Positions 1-9,452 of a stretch of 46,874 nt of DNA are shown here, in pieces (position 1 is the stretch's first letter; each line of letters begins with the position of its first letter). The position numbers were made by a program, and so were the translations under genes. Origin of the DNA: Mangrovicoccus ximenensis. Its GTDB lineage: Bacteria; Pseudomonadota; Alphaproteobacteria; Rhodobacterales; Rhodobacteraceae. The stretch is taken from the NCBI RefSeq assembly GCF_003056725.1, contig NZ_QBKZ01000002.1, forward strand, positions 361,360 through 408,233, given 5' to 3'. The notes below the pieces were generated by a model. That model ran no database searches. It was not told the origin of the DNA and saw only the letters and a program-made list of their open reading frames with translations.

Positions 1-267
1 CATCTTGACGTCGTCGCGGCAATGCAGCAGCGCCGCGTCCGCGTTCGACTTCAGCGGCGTCATCCGGCCGCCGCGCGGCGCGTAATCGGCGGTGATGACG
101 AGCTTGGCGCCGGCGCCGTTGATCCGCGCCGAGAGCGCGTCGGGCGAGAAGCCGGCGAAGACGATCGAATGGATCGCGCCGATCCGCGCGCAGGCCAGCA
201 TCGCATAGGCGGCCTCGGGGATCATCGGCAGGTAGAGCACCACCCGGTCGCCCTTGCGCACGCCCCT
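1..267 (-). pseudogene. acsA: Acetyl-CoA synthetase (AMP-forming) internal fragment
   Basis: The minus strand reads about 89 residues that match acetyl-CoA synthetase (acetate + ATP + CoA to acetyl-CoA). Recognisable stretches are [40 protein letters not shown], then [17 protein letters not shown], in family order. The gene runs off the left edge of the window at its 3' side. On the 5' side homology stops near 267, the frame meets a stop at 283-285, and the N-terminal ~110 residues usual in the family are absent. The adjoining DNA belongs to an ABC permease on the other strand, so this is a broken end and not a natural start. Propionyl-CoA synthetase is a close relative and cannot be excluded. 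Confidence 0.75.
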
Positions 268-973
268 CGGTCGGCTCGGTCATGACCCGGCTGAAGCCCG
301 TCGGCACGCCGGGCCATATCCTCGGCACCGACGAGCTCGGCCGAGACATGCTCACCCGGCTGCTCTATGGCGGGCGCGTCTCGCTCTTGATGGGGATCGT
401 GCCGGTGGCCCTGGCTCTGCTGATCGGCGGCACGCTGGGGCTGGTCGCCGGCTATGCCGGGGGCCGCACCAACGCGTTGATCATGCGCGGCATAGACGTG
501 ATCTTCGCCTTCCCCTCGATCCTGCTGGCCGTCGCCATTGCCGGCGCCATGGGGGCCGGGATCGCCAATGCGCTGGTCGCGCTGACCATCGTGCTGATCC
601 CGCCGCTGGTGCGCATGACCGAGGCCGCCACCACCCAGGTCCGCGCGCTCGATTTCGTCGATGCCGCCCGCGCCTCGGGGGCCGGGACCTTCCCGATCAT
701 CCGCCAGCACCTGCTCGGCAATGTCGCGGGTCCGGTGCTGGTCTATGCCGCTTCGCAGCTTTCGGTGGCGATCATCATGGCCGCGGGCCTGTCCTTCATC
801 GGGCTCGGGGCCAAGCCGCCGACCCCGGAATGGGGGCTGATGCTCAACACCTTGCGCGCGGCGATCTACAGCCAGCCGATGATCGCGGCGCTGCCCGGCG
901 TCTTCATCTTCATCGTCTCCCTGTCCTTCAACCTGCTCAGCGACGCGCTGCGCTCCGCCATGGAGATGGACGC

Positions 974-977
<4 letters not shown>
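268..977 (+). CDS. Peptide/nickel-type ABC transporter permease (DppC family), 5'-truncated
   Basis: Inner-membrane permease of a peptide-type ABC importer. The family motif appears early as [20 protein letters not shown], followed by several hydrophobic segments, with the EAA-type cytoplasmic loop around [14 protein letters not shown] that contacts the ATPase. The first in-frame ATG is at 282, giving 231 residues against roughly 280-300 in the family. The N-terminal first membrane helix is missing and the reading frame upstream runs into an acetyl-CoA synthetase fragment on the opposite strand, so I read this as a clipped gene. The stop overlaps the start of the ATPase gene (ATGA), which indicates an operon. 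Confidence 0.8.
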
Positions 978-1974
<997 letters not shown>

Positions 1975-1978
<4 letters not shown>

Positions 1979-2865
1979 CCGAGCCACTTCTCGATCTGGA
2001 AAACCTCACGGTCCGCTTCCGCACCCCGCGCGGCGAGATCACCGCGGTCGACCGCCTGAGCCTGCAGCTAGCCCGCGGCGAGGTGCTCGGGCTGATCGGC
2101 GAATCCGGCTCGGGCAAGAGCGTCACGCTGCGCGCGCTGCTGCGCATCCTGCCGGAAAAGCGCACCGCAATCTCCGGCGGCATGCGGGTGAACGGCCGCG
2201 ATGTTCTGGGGCTGAAAGGCCGCGGGCTGCGTGCCTATCGCGGCGGCACCGTGTCCATGGTCTTCCAGGAGCCCGCAACGGCGCTCGACCCGGTCTTCAC
2301 CATCGGCCAGCAGATTTCGCAGGCAGTGATGGCGCACAAGGGCTGCTCGAAGACCGATGCCATGAAGCGCGCGCTGGAGATGCTGGAGCTGGTCAAGATC
2401 CCGTCCGCTGCCTCGCGGCTCGGCAGCTATCCGCACGAGATGTCCGGCGGCATGCGGCAGCGGGCGATGATCGCGCTGGCGCTTTCAACCTCGCCTGACC
2501 TGCTGCTCGCCGACGAGCCGACCACCGCGCTCGACGCCACGGTGCAGATCCAGGTGATCCTGCTCCTGCGCGAATTGCAGAAGGAGCTGGGCATGGGCGT
2601 GATCTTCGTTACCCATGATGTCGGCGTCGCCGCCGAAATTTCGGACCGTGTCGCAGTGATGTATGCCGGACGGCTGGCCGAAACCGGCACGGCACGCCAA
2701 GTGCTCGGCCTGCCGCGCCATCCCTATACGCAGGGCCTGCTGGCTTCCTCGGTCCAAGGGCTGGAGCCCGGCGCGCGGATCGGGGCCATTCCCGGCATGC
2801 CGCCGGATCTGGCGCAGATGCCGCCGGGCTGCGCCTTCGCGCCGCGCTGCGCGCTGGGCCGCTGA
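1975..2865 (+). CDS. Peptide-type ABC transporter ATP-binding protein (DppD/OppD family), 3'-truncated
   Basis: 296-residue second ATPase of the importer. Walker A IGESGSGKS is at about 41-49, the signature MSGGMRQRAMIA is near 158-169, and Walker B is LLLADEPTTALD. The C-terminal peptide-transporter extension begins normally (HPYTQGLL, MPPGCAFAPRCAL) but stops after the second cysteine of the Cys motif. About 30-40 residues, including the final cysteines, are absent. Only 7 bases separate its stop from the stop of the convergent FecE-like gene. A deletion join close to 2857 is therefore likely, although the ATPase core is intact and may still work. Confidence 0.85.
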
Positions 2866-2872
2866 GCCCGGG

Positions 2873-3628
2873 TCAGGCGGCGGCGGGGCCGTCGACGATC
2901 AGCATCGGACAGCCGCGCGAGCAGCGCTCGACCCGTCCGTCGATGCCGTAGAGGCGGCGGATCAGATCGGGCGTCAGCACCTCGAGCGTCGGGCCCGCGG
3001 CCAGGATGCGGCCTTGGGCCAGCGCCAGCGTGGTCCGGCAGGCCCGCATCACCTGGTTCAGGTCATGCAGTGCCAGGATCATCACCGCGCCGGTTTCCTC
3101 GGCATAGCGGCGCAGCGCTTCCAGGATGCCGTATTGCCGCTGCAGGTCGAGCGCCGAGGTCGGCTCGTCCATCAGCACCGCGCGCGGCCGGCTGACCAGG
3201 GTCTGGGCGATCGACACCGCCTGGCGCTGGCCGCCGGACAGCTCGGGCAGCTGCCGCTCCGCCAGATGGGCGATGCCGAAGCGCGCGAGCACGCCGTCGA
3301 CCGCCGCCAGGTCCTCTGCCGAGAGCCGCCATCCCGAGCCGCCCTGCTTCAGCGCGAGGATCACCGATTCATAGACCGTCAGCGCGGCGCTCATCGCAGT
3401 GTCCTGCGGCATGTAGCGCAGCTCGCCCGGATCCGCGCCGCTCAGCCGCACCGTGCCGGGCCCGCGCATCTGCCCGGCGATCCGCCGGAACAGCGTCGAT
3501 TTCCCGGCCGCATTGGCGCCGACCAGCGCGGTCAGCGATCCGCCGGGGATGGCGGGAACGCTGGCATCCGACAGGATCTCGCGGCGGCCGTAGCGCGCGC
3601 CGACCTGTTCCAGCGACAGGCTCACCAT
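2873..3628 (-). CDS. Iron-chelate/metal ABC transporter ATP-binding protein (FecE/FepC family)
   Basis: 251-residue ATPase of a class II importer (siderophore, haem or cobalamin type). Walker A is LVGANAAGKSTL (about 35-46), the signature LSGGQRQAVSIA follows, and Walker B with D-loop is VLMDEPTSALDLQRQ. The H-loop histidine is in LALHDLNQV. It overlaps the upstream permease gene by 7 bases and completes a binding protein–permease–ATPase operon read right to left. Length is normal. FecE-type is preferred over BtuD because no corrinoid gene or B12 riboswitch is visible. Confidence 0.88.
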   Translation of the reverse strand: MVSLSLEQVGARYGRREILSDASVPAIPGGSLTALVGANAAGKSTLFRRIAGQMRGPGTVRLSGADPGELRYMPQDTAMSAALTVYESVILALKQGGSGWRLSAEDLAAVDGVLARFGIAHLAERQLPELSGGQRQAVSIAQTLVSRPRAVLMDEPTSALDLQRQYGILEALRRYAEETGAVMILALHDLNQVMRACRTTLALAQGRILAAGPTLEVLTPDLIRRLYGIDGRVERCSRGCPMLIVDGPAAA

Positions 3629-4683
3629 GATTTGCGCCCCCGCGTCAGGATCAATGCCGCGAAGAAGGGCACGCCGACCAGCGCGGTGATGATGCCGATC
3701 GGCAGCACCGCGCCCGGCAGCAGCGCCTTCGACAGGACCGAAGTGGCCGACAGGATCACCGCGCCCGAGAGCATCGCGCCGGGCAGGAAGAACCGCTGGT
3801 CCTCGCCGAGCAGCAGCCGCGCGACATGCGGGCCGACGATGCCGATGAAGCCGATCGTGCCGACGAAGGAGACCGGCACCGCGGCCAGGAGCGAGACGAG
3901 GACCAGCGCCTCGAGCCGCAGGCGCTTGACCGGCACGCCCATCGCGGCGGCGCGGGTCTCGCCCAGCCGGATCGCGGTCAGCGCCCAGGCTCGGCGCGCG
4001 AAGAGCGGCGTGCAGAGCGCGAGGATCGCGGCAGTCACGCCGACCTTGGCCCAGCTCGCCTTGGCAAGGCTGCCCATGGTCCAGAACACGACCGCCGAGA
4101 GCGCCTGTTCCGAGGCGAAATACTGAAGGAGCGCCAGCGCCGCGTTGAAGGAGAAGACCAGCGCGATGCCGAGCAGCACGATGGTTTCCACCGTCACGCC
4201 GCGCAGGCTCGAGAGGCCGAAGATCAGCAGCGACGCCGCCATCGCCATGGCGAAGGCATTGACGGGCACCATCAGCCCGATTGCCGCCGGGACCAGCGCC
4301 ACGCCCAGCACCATCGCCAGCGCCGCGCCGAAGCTCGCCGCCGCCGAGAGGCCGAGCGTGAAGGGGCTGGCCAGCGGATTGGCCAGGATGGTCTGCATCT
4401 GCGCGCCCGCCAGCGACAGGCTGGCGCCGACCGTGACGGCGAGCAGCGCCATCGGCATGCGGATGTCCCAGATCACCACCCGCATCTGCAGATCGGCCGC
4501 GCCGGGGAAGAGGATCGTGCGCAGCACGTCGGGCAGCGCGTAGCGCGCCGGGCCGAGCGAGACATCGACCGCGACCGACAGCAGGAGCAGCGCCGCCAGC
4601 CCGGCGAGGATCAGCAGGCGCTGCGCCACCAGCCTGTGATAGCTTCCGGCGGCGGGCGGGGGATCGGAGATTGCCGTGGACAT
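3622..4683 (-). CDS. FecCD-family ABC transporter permease
   Basis: 353-residue polytopic inner-membrane permease of the FecCD/BtuC family, with about nine or ten hydrophobic segments. Family hallmarks include LSLAGAQMQTILANPLASPF (usually GxxxQ...NPLAxP) in the N-terminal half and the ATPase-contacting region FIGIVGPHVARLLLGEDQRF near residue 285. A single permease gene is present, so it probably works as a homodimer. It lies between the periplasmic binding protein gene (46-base gap) and the ATPase gene (7-base overlap). Confidence 0.88.
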   Translation of the reverse strand: MSTAISDPPPAAGSYHRLVAQRLLILAGLAALLLLSVAVDVSLGPARYALPDVLRTILFPGAADLQMRVVIWDIRMPMALLAVTVGASLSLAGAQMQTILANPLASPFTLGLSAAASFGAALAMVLGVALVPAAIGLMVPVNAFAMAMAASLLIFGLSSLRGVTVETIVLLGIALVFSFNAALALLQYFASEQALSAVVFWTMGSLAKASWAKVGVTAAILALCTPLFARRAWALTAIRLGETRAAAMGVPVKRLRLEALVLVSLLAAVPVSFVGTIGFIGIVGPHVARLLLGEDQRFFLPGAMLSGAVILSATSVLSKALLPGAVLPIGIITALVGVPFFAALILTRGRKSW

Positions 4684-4729
4684 GGCCTGTCTCTTGCGGG
4701 CAGGGCGGCGCGGCGGCCGCCCGCCGGTT

Positions 4730-5866
4730 TCAGTTGGACGCGGCGCCGCCGAGCGACACCCAGTAGCCCGGGCGGTACGCCACCGGAAGGAAGCGCTCGT
4801 GCAGTTCCCTCAGCGTCGCTTCTGGGTCGAGATCGGCGAACAGATCGGGATGCAGCCAGGCGGCCAGCTGCTGGACCGCGACGAAGCTGTAGGGCGAGTT
4901 GTAGAACTGGTGCCAGATCGCGTGGACCTGGCCGGTTTCCGCCGCGCGCACGCCGGTGAAGCCGGGACGCTGCATCAGCGCGGAGAGCTTGCGCCGCGCC
5001 TCTTCCGCATCCGCGCCGGGACCGACGCCGACCCAGGCGCCGCCCGGGACATAGGCCTCCCAGTTGCCGCCGGTGGCGATGATCTGCTCGGGGTCCGAGG
5101 CGATGATCTGCTCGGCGCTGACCGTGCCGAAGGTGCCCGGGATGAAGGGCGCGGCCATGTTCTCGCCGCCCGCCAGCTCGACGAAGCGGCCGAAATTGCC
5201 GTGCCCGAAGGACATGCAGCATTCCTCGGAATAGCCCGCGGCGCGTTCCACGAAGGTCAGCGGCCGGTGCAGGTCCGGCTGCGCCTCGATCGCGCCGGTC
5301 ACGCGCGCCATCTGCTCGGCGTAGAAGGCGTTGAATTCGGCGGCGCGGTCCTCCTTGCCGAAGAGCTTGCCGATGATCTCCATCGAGCGCGGCGTGTGCT
5401 CGAAGGGCTTCTCGCGGAAATCGACATAGACGATCGGAATGCCGAGCTTGGCCAGCGTCTCGTCATAGCCGGCCTCTTCGGTGGCGGCCTTGGCTTCGAG
5501 ATTCATCAGCAGCACGCCGGGCTCGAGCGAAACCGCCTGTTCGACGTCGAACGTACCGTCCTTGAAGCCGCCGAAGGTCGGGATGCCGGCCAGTTCGGGG
5601 AATTTCGCGGCATAGGCGGCGTAGCTGTCCGGCGAGGCCTGCCGGAAATCGTCGCGCCAGCCGACCACGCGCCGGAACGGATCCTCGCGGTCCAGCACGG
5701 CGGCAAAGAAGATCTGGCGGCCCTCGCCGAGGATGACGCGCTCGACCGGCGCGTCCACCGTGACCTCGCGGCCGGCGATGTCGGTGAGGGTGAGGGGATC
5801 GGCTTGCACGAGGCTGGCTGCGGAAAGGATCAGGGCGGCGGTGCCGGAGAGGGCACGGAGGATCAT
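4730..5866 (-). CDS. Periplasmic iron-chelate/metal-binding protein of an ABC transporter (FecB/BtuF-like)
   Basis: 378-residue substrate-binding protein. I use the ATG at 5866 because it begins a clear signal peptide (MILRALSGTAALILSAASLVQA) and is preceded by GAAGG; the longer frame to 5926 would put coding sequence into the divergent promoter. The mature part starts DPLTLTDIAGREVTVDAPVERVI, the usual opening of class III (TroA-fold) binding proteins. First gene of the uptake operon. Ligand unknown; ferric siderophore is the commonest for this arrangement, haem or cobalamin are alternatives. Length is a little over the family norm. Confidence 0.85.
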   Translation of the reverse strand: MILRALSGTAALILSAASLVQADPLTLTDIAGREVTVDAPVERVILGEGRQIFFAAVLDREDPFRRVVGWRDDFRQASPDSYAAYAAKFPELAGIPTFGGFKDGTFDVEQAVSLEPGVLLMNLEAKAATEEAGYDETLAKLGIPIVYVDFREKPFEHTPRSMEIIGKLFGKEDRAAEFNAFYAEQMARVTGAIEAQPDLHRPLTFVERAAGYSEECCMSFGHGNFGRFVELAGGENMAAPFIPGTFGTVSAEQIIASDPEQIIATGGNWEAYVPGGAWVGVGPGADAEEARRKLSALMQRPGFTGVRAAETGQVHAIWHQFYNSPYSFVAVQQLAAWLHPDLFADLDPEATLRELHERFLPVAYRPGYWVSLGGAASN

Positions 5867-5916
5867 GTCGGAAACCTTCGGTTGTGCAGGTGTGGCCGCC
5901 CTAGATTGTCCGATAG

Positions 5917-5945
5917 TTTCAGTCAACCTTTAAAGTTGACAGAAA
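5917..5945. promoter_or_regulatory. 29-bp palindromic operator between divergent uptake operon and methyltransferase
   Basis: The core is GTCAACCTTTAAAGTTGAC (5922-5940), with perfect 6-base arms. The symmetry extends outward through TTTC on the left and GAAA on the right, with one mismatched pair between. Each arm supplies a TTGACT/TTGACA-like -35 hexamer pointing away from the centre: minus strand over 5921-5926 and plus strand over 5936-5941. A protein bound here would cover both promoters. The motif is not an obvious Fur box, Irr ICE box or RirA box, so the regulator is unknown. Confidence 0.6.
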
Positions 5946-5992
5946 TAGTCGAAAAAGGGATGGCAGGCGCAAGCAACTTCCGGGGGATGCCG

Positions 5993-6512
5993 ATGGCCGC
6001 GCCACGCCTTTCCAACCGCGATCTCCGCGACGAGATCCGCGACTACTGGTCCGACCGGGCCGCAAGCTTCGACGGTGATCCCGGCCACAGGATCGCGGAG
6101 GGCGCCGAGATGGCCGCCTGGCAGGCGCTGTTCCGGCGGCATCTGGGACCGGCCGCGGGGCGGCGGCTTCTCGACCTCGCCTCGGGAACCGGCGAGATCG
6201 CGCGGCTCTGCCGGGAGCTGGGCTTCGAGGTGACCGGGCTCGACTGGTCCGAGCCGATGCTGGCGCGGGCCCGCGCGAAGCTTCCCGGCGTTGCGTTCCT
6301 GCAGGCCGATGCCGAACGGACGATGCTGCCCGATGGCTGCATGGACGTGATCGTGACGGGGCACTTGGTCTGGACGCTGGTCGATCCGGCGGCGGCCTTC
6401 GCCGAGTGGCACCGCGTGCTGGCGCCGGGCGGGCAGCTCCTGCTGGTGGACGGCGATTTCGTCTCCCGCGGCTGGCTGGCCCGTGCATTGGCGCGGCTGT
6501 CGCCGCCGCGCC
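5993..6512 (+). pseudogene. Class I SAM-dependent methyltransferase, 3'-truncated
   Basis: The N-terminal ~173 residues match small SAM methyltransferases often found beside iron-uptake operons in this family. SAM motif I is LLDLASGTGEIARL, followed by GLDWSEPML and the post-motif region VLAPGGQLLLVDGDF. I chose ATG 5993 because GGGGG lies 7 bases upstream; ATGs at 5960 and 5987 are alternatives. Homology stops near LSPP (about 6510), where the frame continues as antisense of a serine dehydratase gene. The C-terminal ~40-60 residues are missing. The very long open frame beyond this point is an artefact of the join. Substrate unknown. Confidence 0.7.
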
Positions 6513-7591
6513 GAGCCGACCTCGCCCTGGCAGCCGACCTCGGCGCCCGAAATCGAGGCATTGTGCTTGATCAGCCCGCCGACCGCAGCCGCCACGATGA
6601 TGTAGTCGCGCAGCCCGTCGCGGCTGGCGCCGACGCAATGGTCGAGATAGTAGCGCCCGACCGCCGGCACGACGCCGGCCGCGCCGTTCGTCGGCGCGGT
6701 GACGACCTTGCCGCCCGCCGCGTTCTCCTCGTTCACCGCCATGGCATAGACCGACATCCAGTCATTCGCCTGGTGCGGCTGCGCGAGGTTCAGCCCGCGT
6801 TCGCCCTGGAGCTTCTCGTGGATGCCTTTCGCGCGGCGGCGCACCTTGAGCCCGCCGGGCAGGATGCCCTCCTGGGTCAGGCCGCGTTCGATGCAGGCAT
6901 TCATCGCGTCCCAGATCCGGTCGACGGCCGCATCGAGCCCCTGGCCGAGCATCACCGCCTCGTTGGCGCGCTTCATCTCGGCGATGGTTTTGCCGGAGGT
7001 CCGGCCCATCTCGAGCATCTCGGCGGCCGAGCCGAAGGGATAGGGGAAGGCATGCGCCACCTTCTCGTCATGCAGGTCCTGCGGACCGGCATGCTGCGCG
7101 GCAAGCTCCGCCTCGGTCAGCACGAAGCCGCCGCCGACGGAATAGTAGACCTGGCGGTGCCAGGGATTGCCGTGCCGGTCGAAGGCTTCCAGCACCATGC
7201 CGTTGGCATGGCCCGGCAGGCCCGGACCGTAGTCGAAGACCAGGTCGGTCTCCGGGTCGAAGGCGAGGGGCGGCAGCCCCTCGGCCCGGATTTCGCGCGC
7301 CTCGCGCACCCCGGCCTCGATCCCTTCGGCCGCATCGGGGTCCAGCGTCTCGGGGCGGCAGCCCGCGAGACCCAGGATCACCGCCCGGTCGGTGGCATGG
7401 CCCTTGCCGGTGAAGGCAAGAGACCCGTGCAGGCGGGCCTTGAGCGCGTGCAGCTCCCCGGAACCGGGGATCTGCTCCACGCCGCCCCTCAGATCGTCGA
7501 GGAAGCGGGCCGCGGCCACCATCGGCCCCATCGTATGCGACGAGGAGGGACCGATGCCGATCTTGAAGATGTCGAAAACCGAGAGGAACAA
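6509..7591 (-). pseudogene. sdaA: L-serine dehydratase (iron-sulfur type), 3'-truncated
   Basis: Converts serine to pyruvate and ammonia. The gene starts at TTG 7591 (FLSVFDIFKIGIGPSSSHTM is the canonical opening), 4 bases after glyA, so it is the last gene of the sarcosine operon. About 360 residues are recognisable, up to ISGAEVGCQGEVGSA. There the sequence switches to the end of a methyltransferase gene in opposite orientation (about 6510). Roughly 100-130 C-terminal residues are missing. The family uses three cysteines for its [4Fe-4S] cluster; only the first (in GCQGEVG) remains, so the product should be inactive. The open frame runs on to 5930 by chance. Confidence 0.85.
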
Positions 7592-7595
7592 GGTC

Positions 7596-8864
7596 TTACC
7601 CGCCGTAGATCGGGAAGGCGTCGCAGAGCGCCTGGACCTCGGCCCGCACGGCGGCCTCGACGTCCGGGTTGCCCTCGGCATTCTCGGCCAGCGCGTCGAT
7701 CACGCGCAGGATCAGCGAGCCGATCTGCTCGAACTCGGCCTCGCCGAAGCCGCGGGTGGTGCCCGCCGAGGTGCCCAGGCGGATGCCCGAGGTCACGAAG
7801 GGCTTTTCCGGGTCGTTCGGGATCGAGTTCTTGTTGCAGGTCAGGCCTGCCCGCTCGAGCGCGATCTCGGCCACCTTGCCGGTGACGCCCTTCGGCTGCA
7901 GATCGACCAGCACCATGTGGCAGTCGGTGCCGCCCGAGACGATGCCGAGGCCGCCGACGCGCAGCACATCGGCCAGCGCCTTGGCGTTCTCGATCACCTG
8001 GCCTGCATATTCCGCGAAGGAGGGCTGCAGCGCCTCGCCGAAGGCCACGGCTTTCGCCGCGATCACGTGCATCAGCGGACCGCCCTGGTTGCCCGGGAAG
8101 ACGGCCGAGTTCAGCTTCTTGGCGATCGCCTCGTCATTGGTCAGGATGACGCCGCCGCGCGGACCGCGCAGGGTCTTGTGCGTGGTCGAGGTGGTGACAT
8201 GGGCATGCGGCACCGGGTTCGGGTATTTGCCGCCCGCGATCAGGCCGGCATAGTGCGCCATGTCGACCATCAGGTAGGCGCCGATCTCGTCGGCGATCTT
8301 GCGGAAGCCTTCGAAATCGATGACGCGCGGATAGGCGGAGGCGCCGGCAACGATCAGCTTCGGCTTGGTTTCCAGTGCCTTCTCGCGCACCTTCTCCATG
8401 TCGATCAGGTGGGTGACCGGGTCGACCTCGTAGGAGACCACGTCGAACCACTTGCCGGACATGGTGACCGGCGAGCCGTGGGTCAGGTGGCCGCCATGGG
8501 CCAGCGACAGGCCCATGATGCGGTCGCCGGGCTGCAGCAGCGCCAGGAACACGGCCTGGTTCGCCTGGGCGCCGGAATGCGGCTGCACATTGGCGAACTC
8601 GGCGCCGAACAGCTGCTTGAGGCGGTCGATGGCCAGGGCCTCGACCTTGTCGACGAATTCGCAGCCGCCATAGTAGCGCTTGCCGACATAGCCTTCGGCA
8701 TATTTGTTGGTCAGCACCGAGCCCTGCGCCGCCATCACGTCCGGGGACACGATGTTTTCCGAGGCGATCAGCTCGATCTGGGACTTCTGGCGGTGGAGCT
8801 CTTCGGCCACGGCCTCTGCGATCGCGGAATCGGTGATGCCCGCGGCGGGAAGTTGGTCGTACAT
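7596..8864 (-). CDS. glyA: Serine hydroxymethyltransferase
   Basis: 422-residue PLP enzyme interconverting glycine + 5,10-methylene-THF with serine + THF. Typical stretches are [50 protein letters not shown] and the PLP-lysine region [16 protein letters not shown]. The ATG at 8864 is preceded by ACGGAG. It sits 16 bases downstream of soxG in the sarcosine oxidase operon. There it would use both the glycine and the one-carbon unit released from sarcosine, so this may be a catabolic copy separate from a housekeeping glyA. Complete. Confidence 0.97.
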   Translation of the reverse strand: MYDQLPAAGITDSAIAEAVAEELHRQKSQIELIASENIVSPDVMAAQGSVLTNKYAEGYVGKRYYGGCEFVDKVEALAIDRLKQLFGAEFANVQPHSGAQANQAVFLALLQPGDRIMGLSLAHGGHLTHGSPVTMSGKWFDVVSYEVDPVTHLIDMEKVREKALETKPKLIVAGASAYPRVIDFEGFRKIADEIGAYLMVDMAHYAGLIAGGKYPNPVPHAHVTTSTTHKTLRGPRGGVILTNDEAIAKKLNSAVFPGNQGGPLMHVIAAKAVAFGEALQPSFAEYAGQVIENAKALADVLRVGGLGIVSGGTDCHMVLVDLQPKGVTGKVAEIALERAGLTCNKNSIPNDPEKPFVTSGIRLGTSAGTTRGFGEAEFEQIGSLILRVIDALAENAEGNPDVEAAVRAEVQALCDAFPIYGG

Positions 8865-8880
8865 GTGTGACTCCGTAGGG

Positions 8881-9435
8881 TCAGAGGGTCTCGGCGGCCA
8901 GTTCCCGGCAACCAATTTCAAGCAGGCCCAGCAGGTGCGGCGCAAAGCTGTGCCAGACATCCATGCGGAACTTCGTCGCGCCGTCGCGCCACAAGAGGAC
9001 GGTCTGCCCGTCGAACAGCGTCCGGCGGCCTTCGCCTTCGGCGATGCTTTCCGGGTCGCGCGCCATGCCGAGACAGAGCAGGTCCAGGACGCGCGGACCG
9101 TCGATGGCGACGGTGGTCTCGCGGGCGGAGACATCCACCAGGCTGTGGGGATGCGCGTCATAGACAGCAGCCGCGGCAGCGACCACCGAAGCGACGTTCT
9201 CCGGCGCGGTCAGCAGCACCCATTCGTCCGGGCCGAGGCAGAGCGCCTCGATCCCGTTGTCCTGGGAGCGGCCGCCGATCTTCCCCGGAAGGGAAAGACC
9301 GAGCGCGCCCTCGATTGCGCCGAGCTCGCCGCGGGCCCGCAGGCTCAGGCGGCCCGGAGCGGCGGTGACGGTGACCCGTGCGGCGGCGGTATCCGCCAGC
9401 GTGCCCGGGGTCAGGATATTGGCATGTGCAGTCAT
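8881..9435 (-). CDS. soxG: Sarcosine oxidase, gamma subunit
   Basis: 184 residues, the small gamma subunit of heterotetrameric sarcosine oxidase. Family features include the [11 protein letters not shown] region and the C-terminal part with [19 protein letters not shown] and [17 protein letters not shown]. Structurally this subunit resembles part of the glycine-cleavage T-protein. It is encoded 17 bases downstream of soxA, the standard B-D-A-G order, and precedes glyA. Confidence 0.93.
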   Translation of the reverse strand: MTAHANILTPGTLADTAAARVTVTAAPGRLSLRARGELGAIEGALGLSLPGKIGGRSQDNGIEALCLGPDEWVLLTAPENVASVVAAAAAVYDAHPHSLVDVSARETTVAIDGPRVLDLLCLGMARDPESIAEGEGRRTLFDGQTVLLWRDGATKFRMDVWHSFAPHLLGLLEIGCRELAAETL

Positions 9436-9452
9436 CGGTCCTTGCCTCCGGA

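Noticed and set aside
4676..7885. A 1069-residue plus-strand open frame that contains the methyltransferase
   Set aside because: Only 5993 to about 6512 is methyltransferase. The rest is antisense of the FecB-like gene on one side and of sdaA/glyA on the other; it is open by chance after the join.
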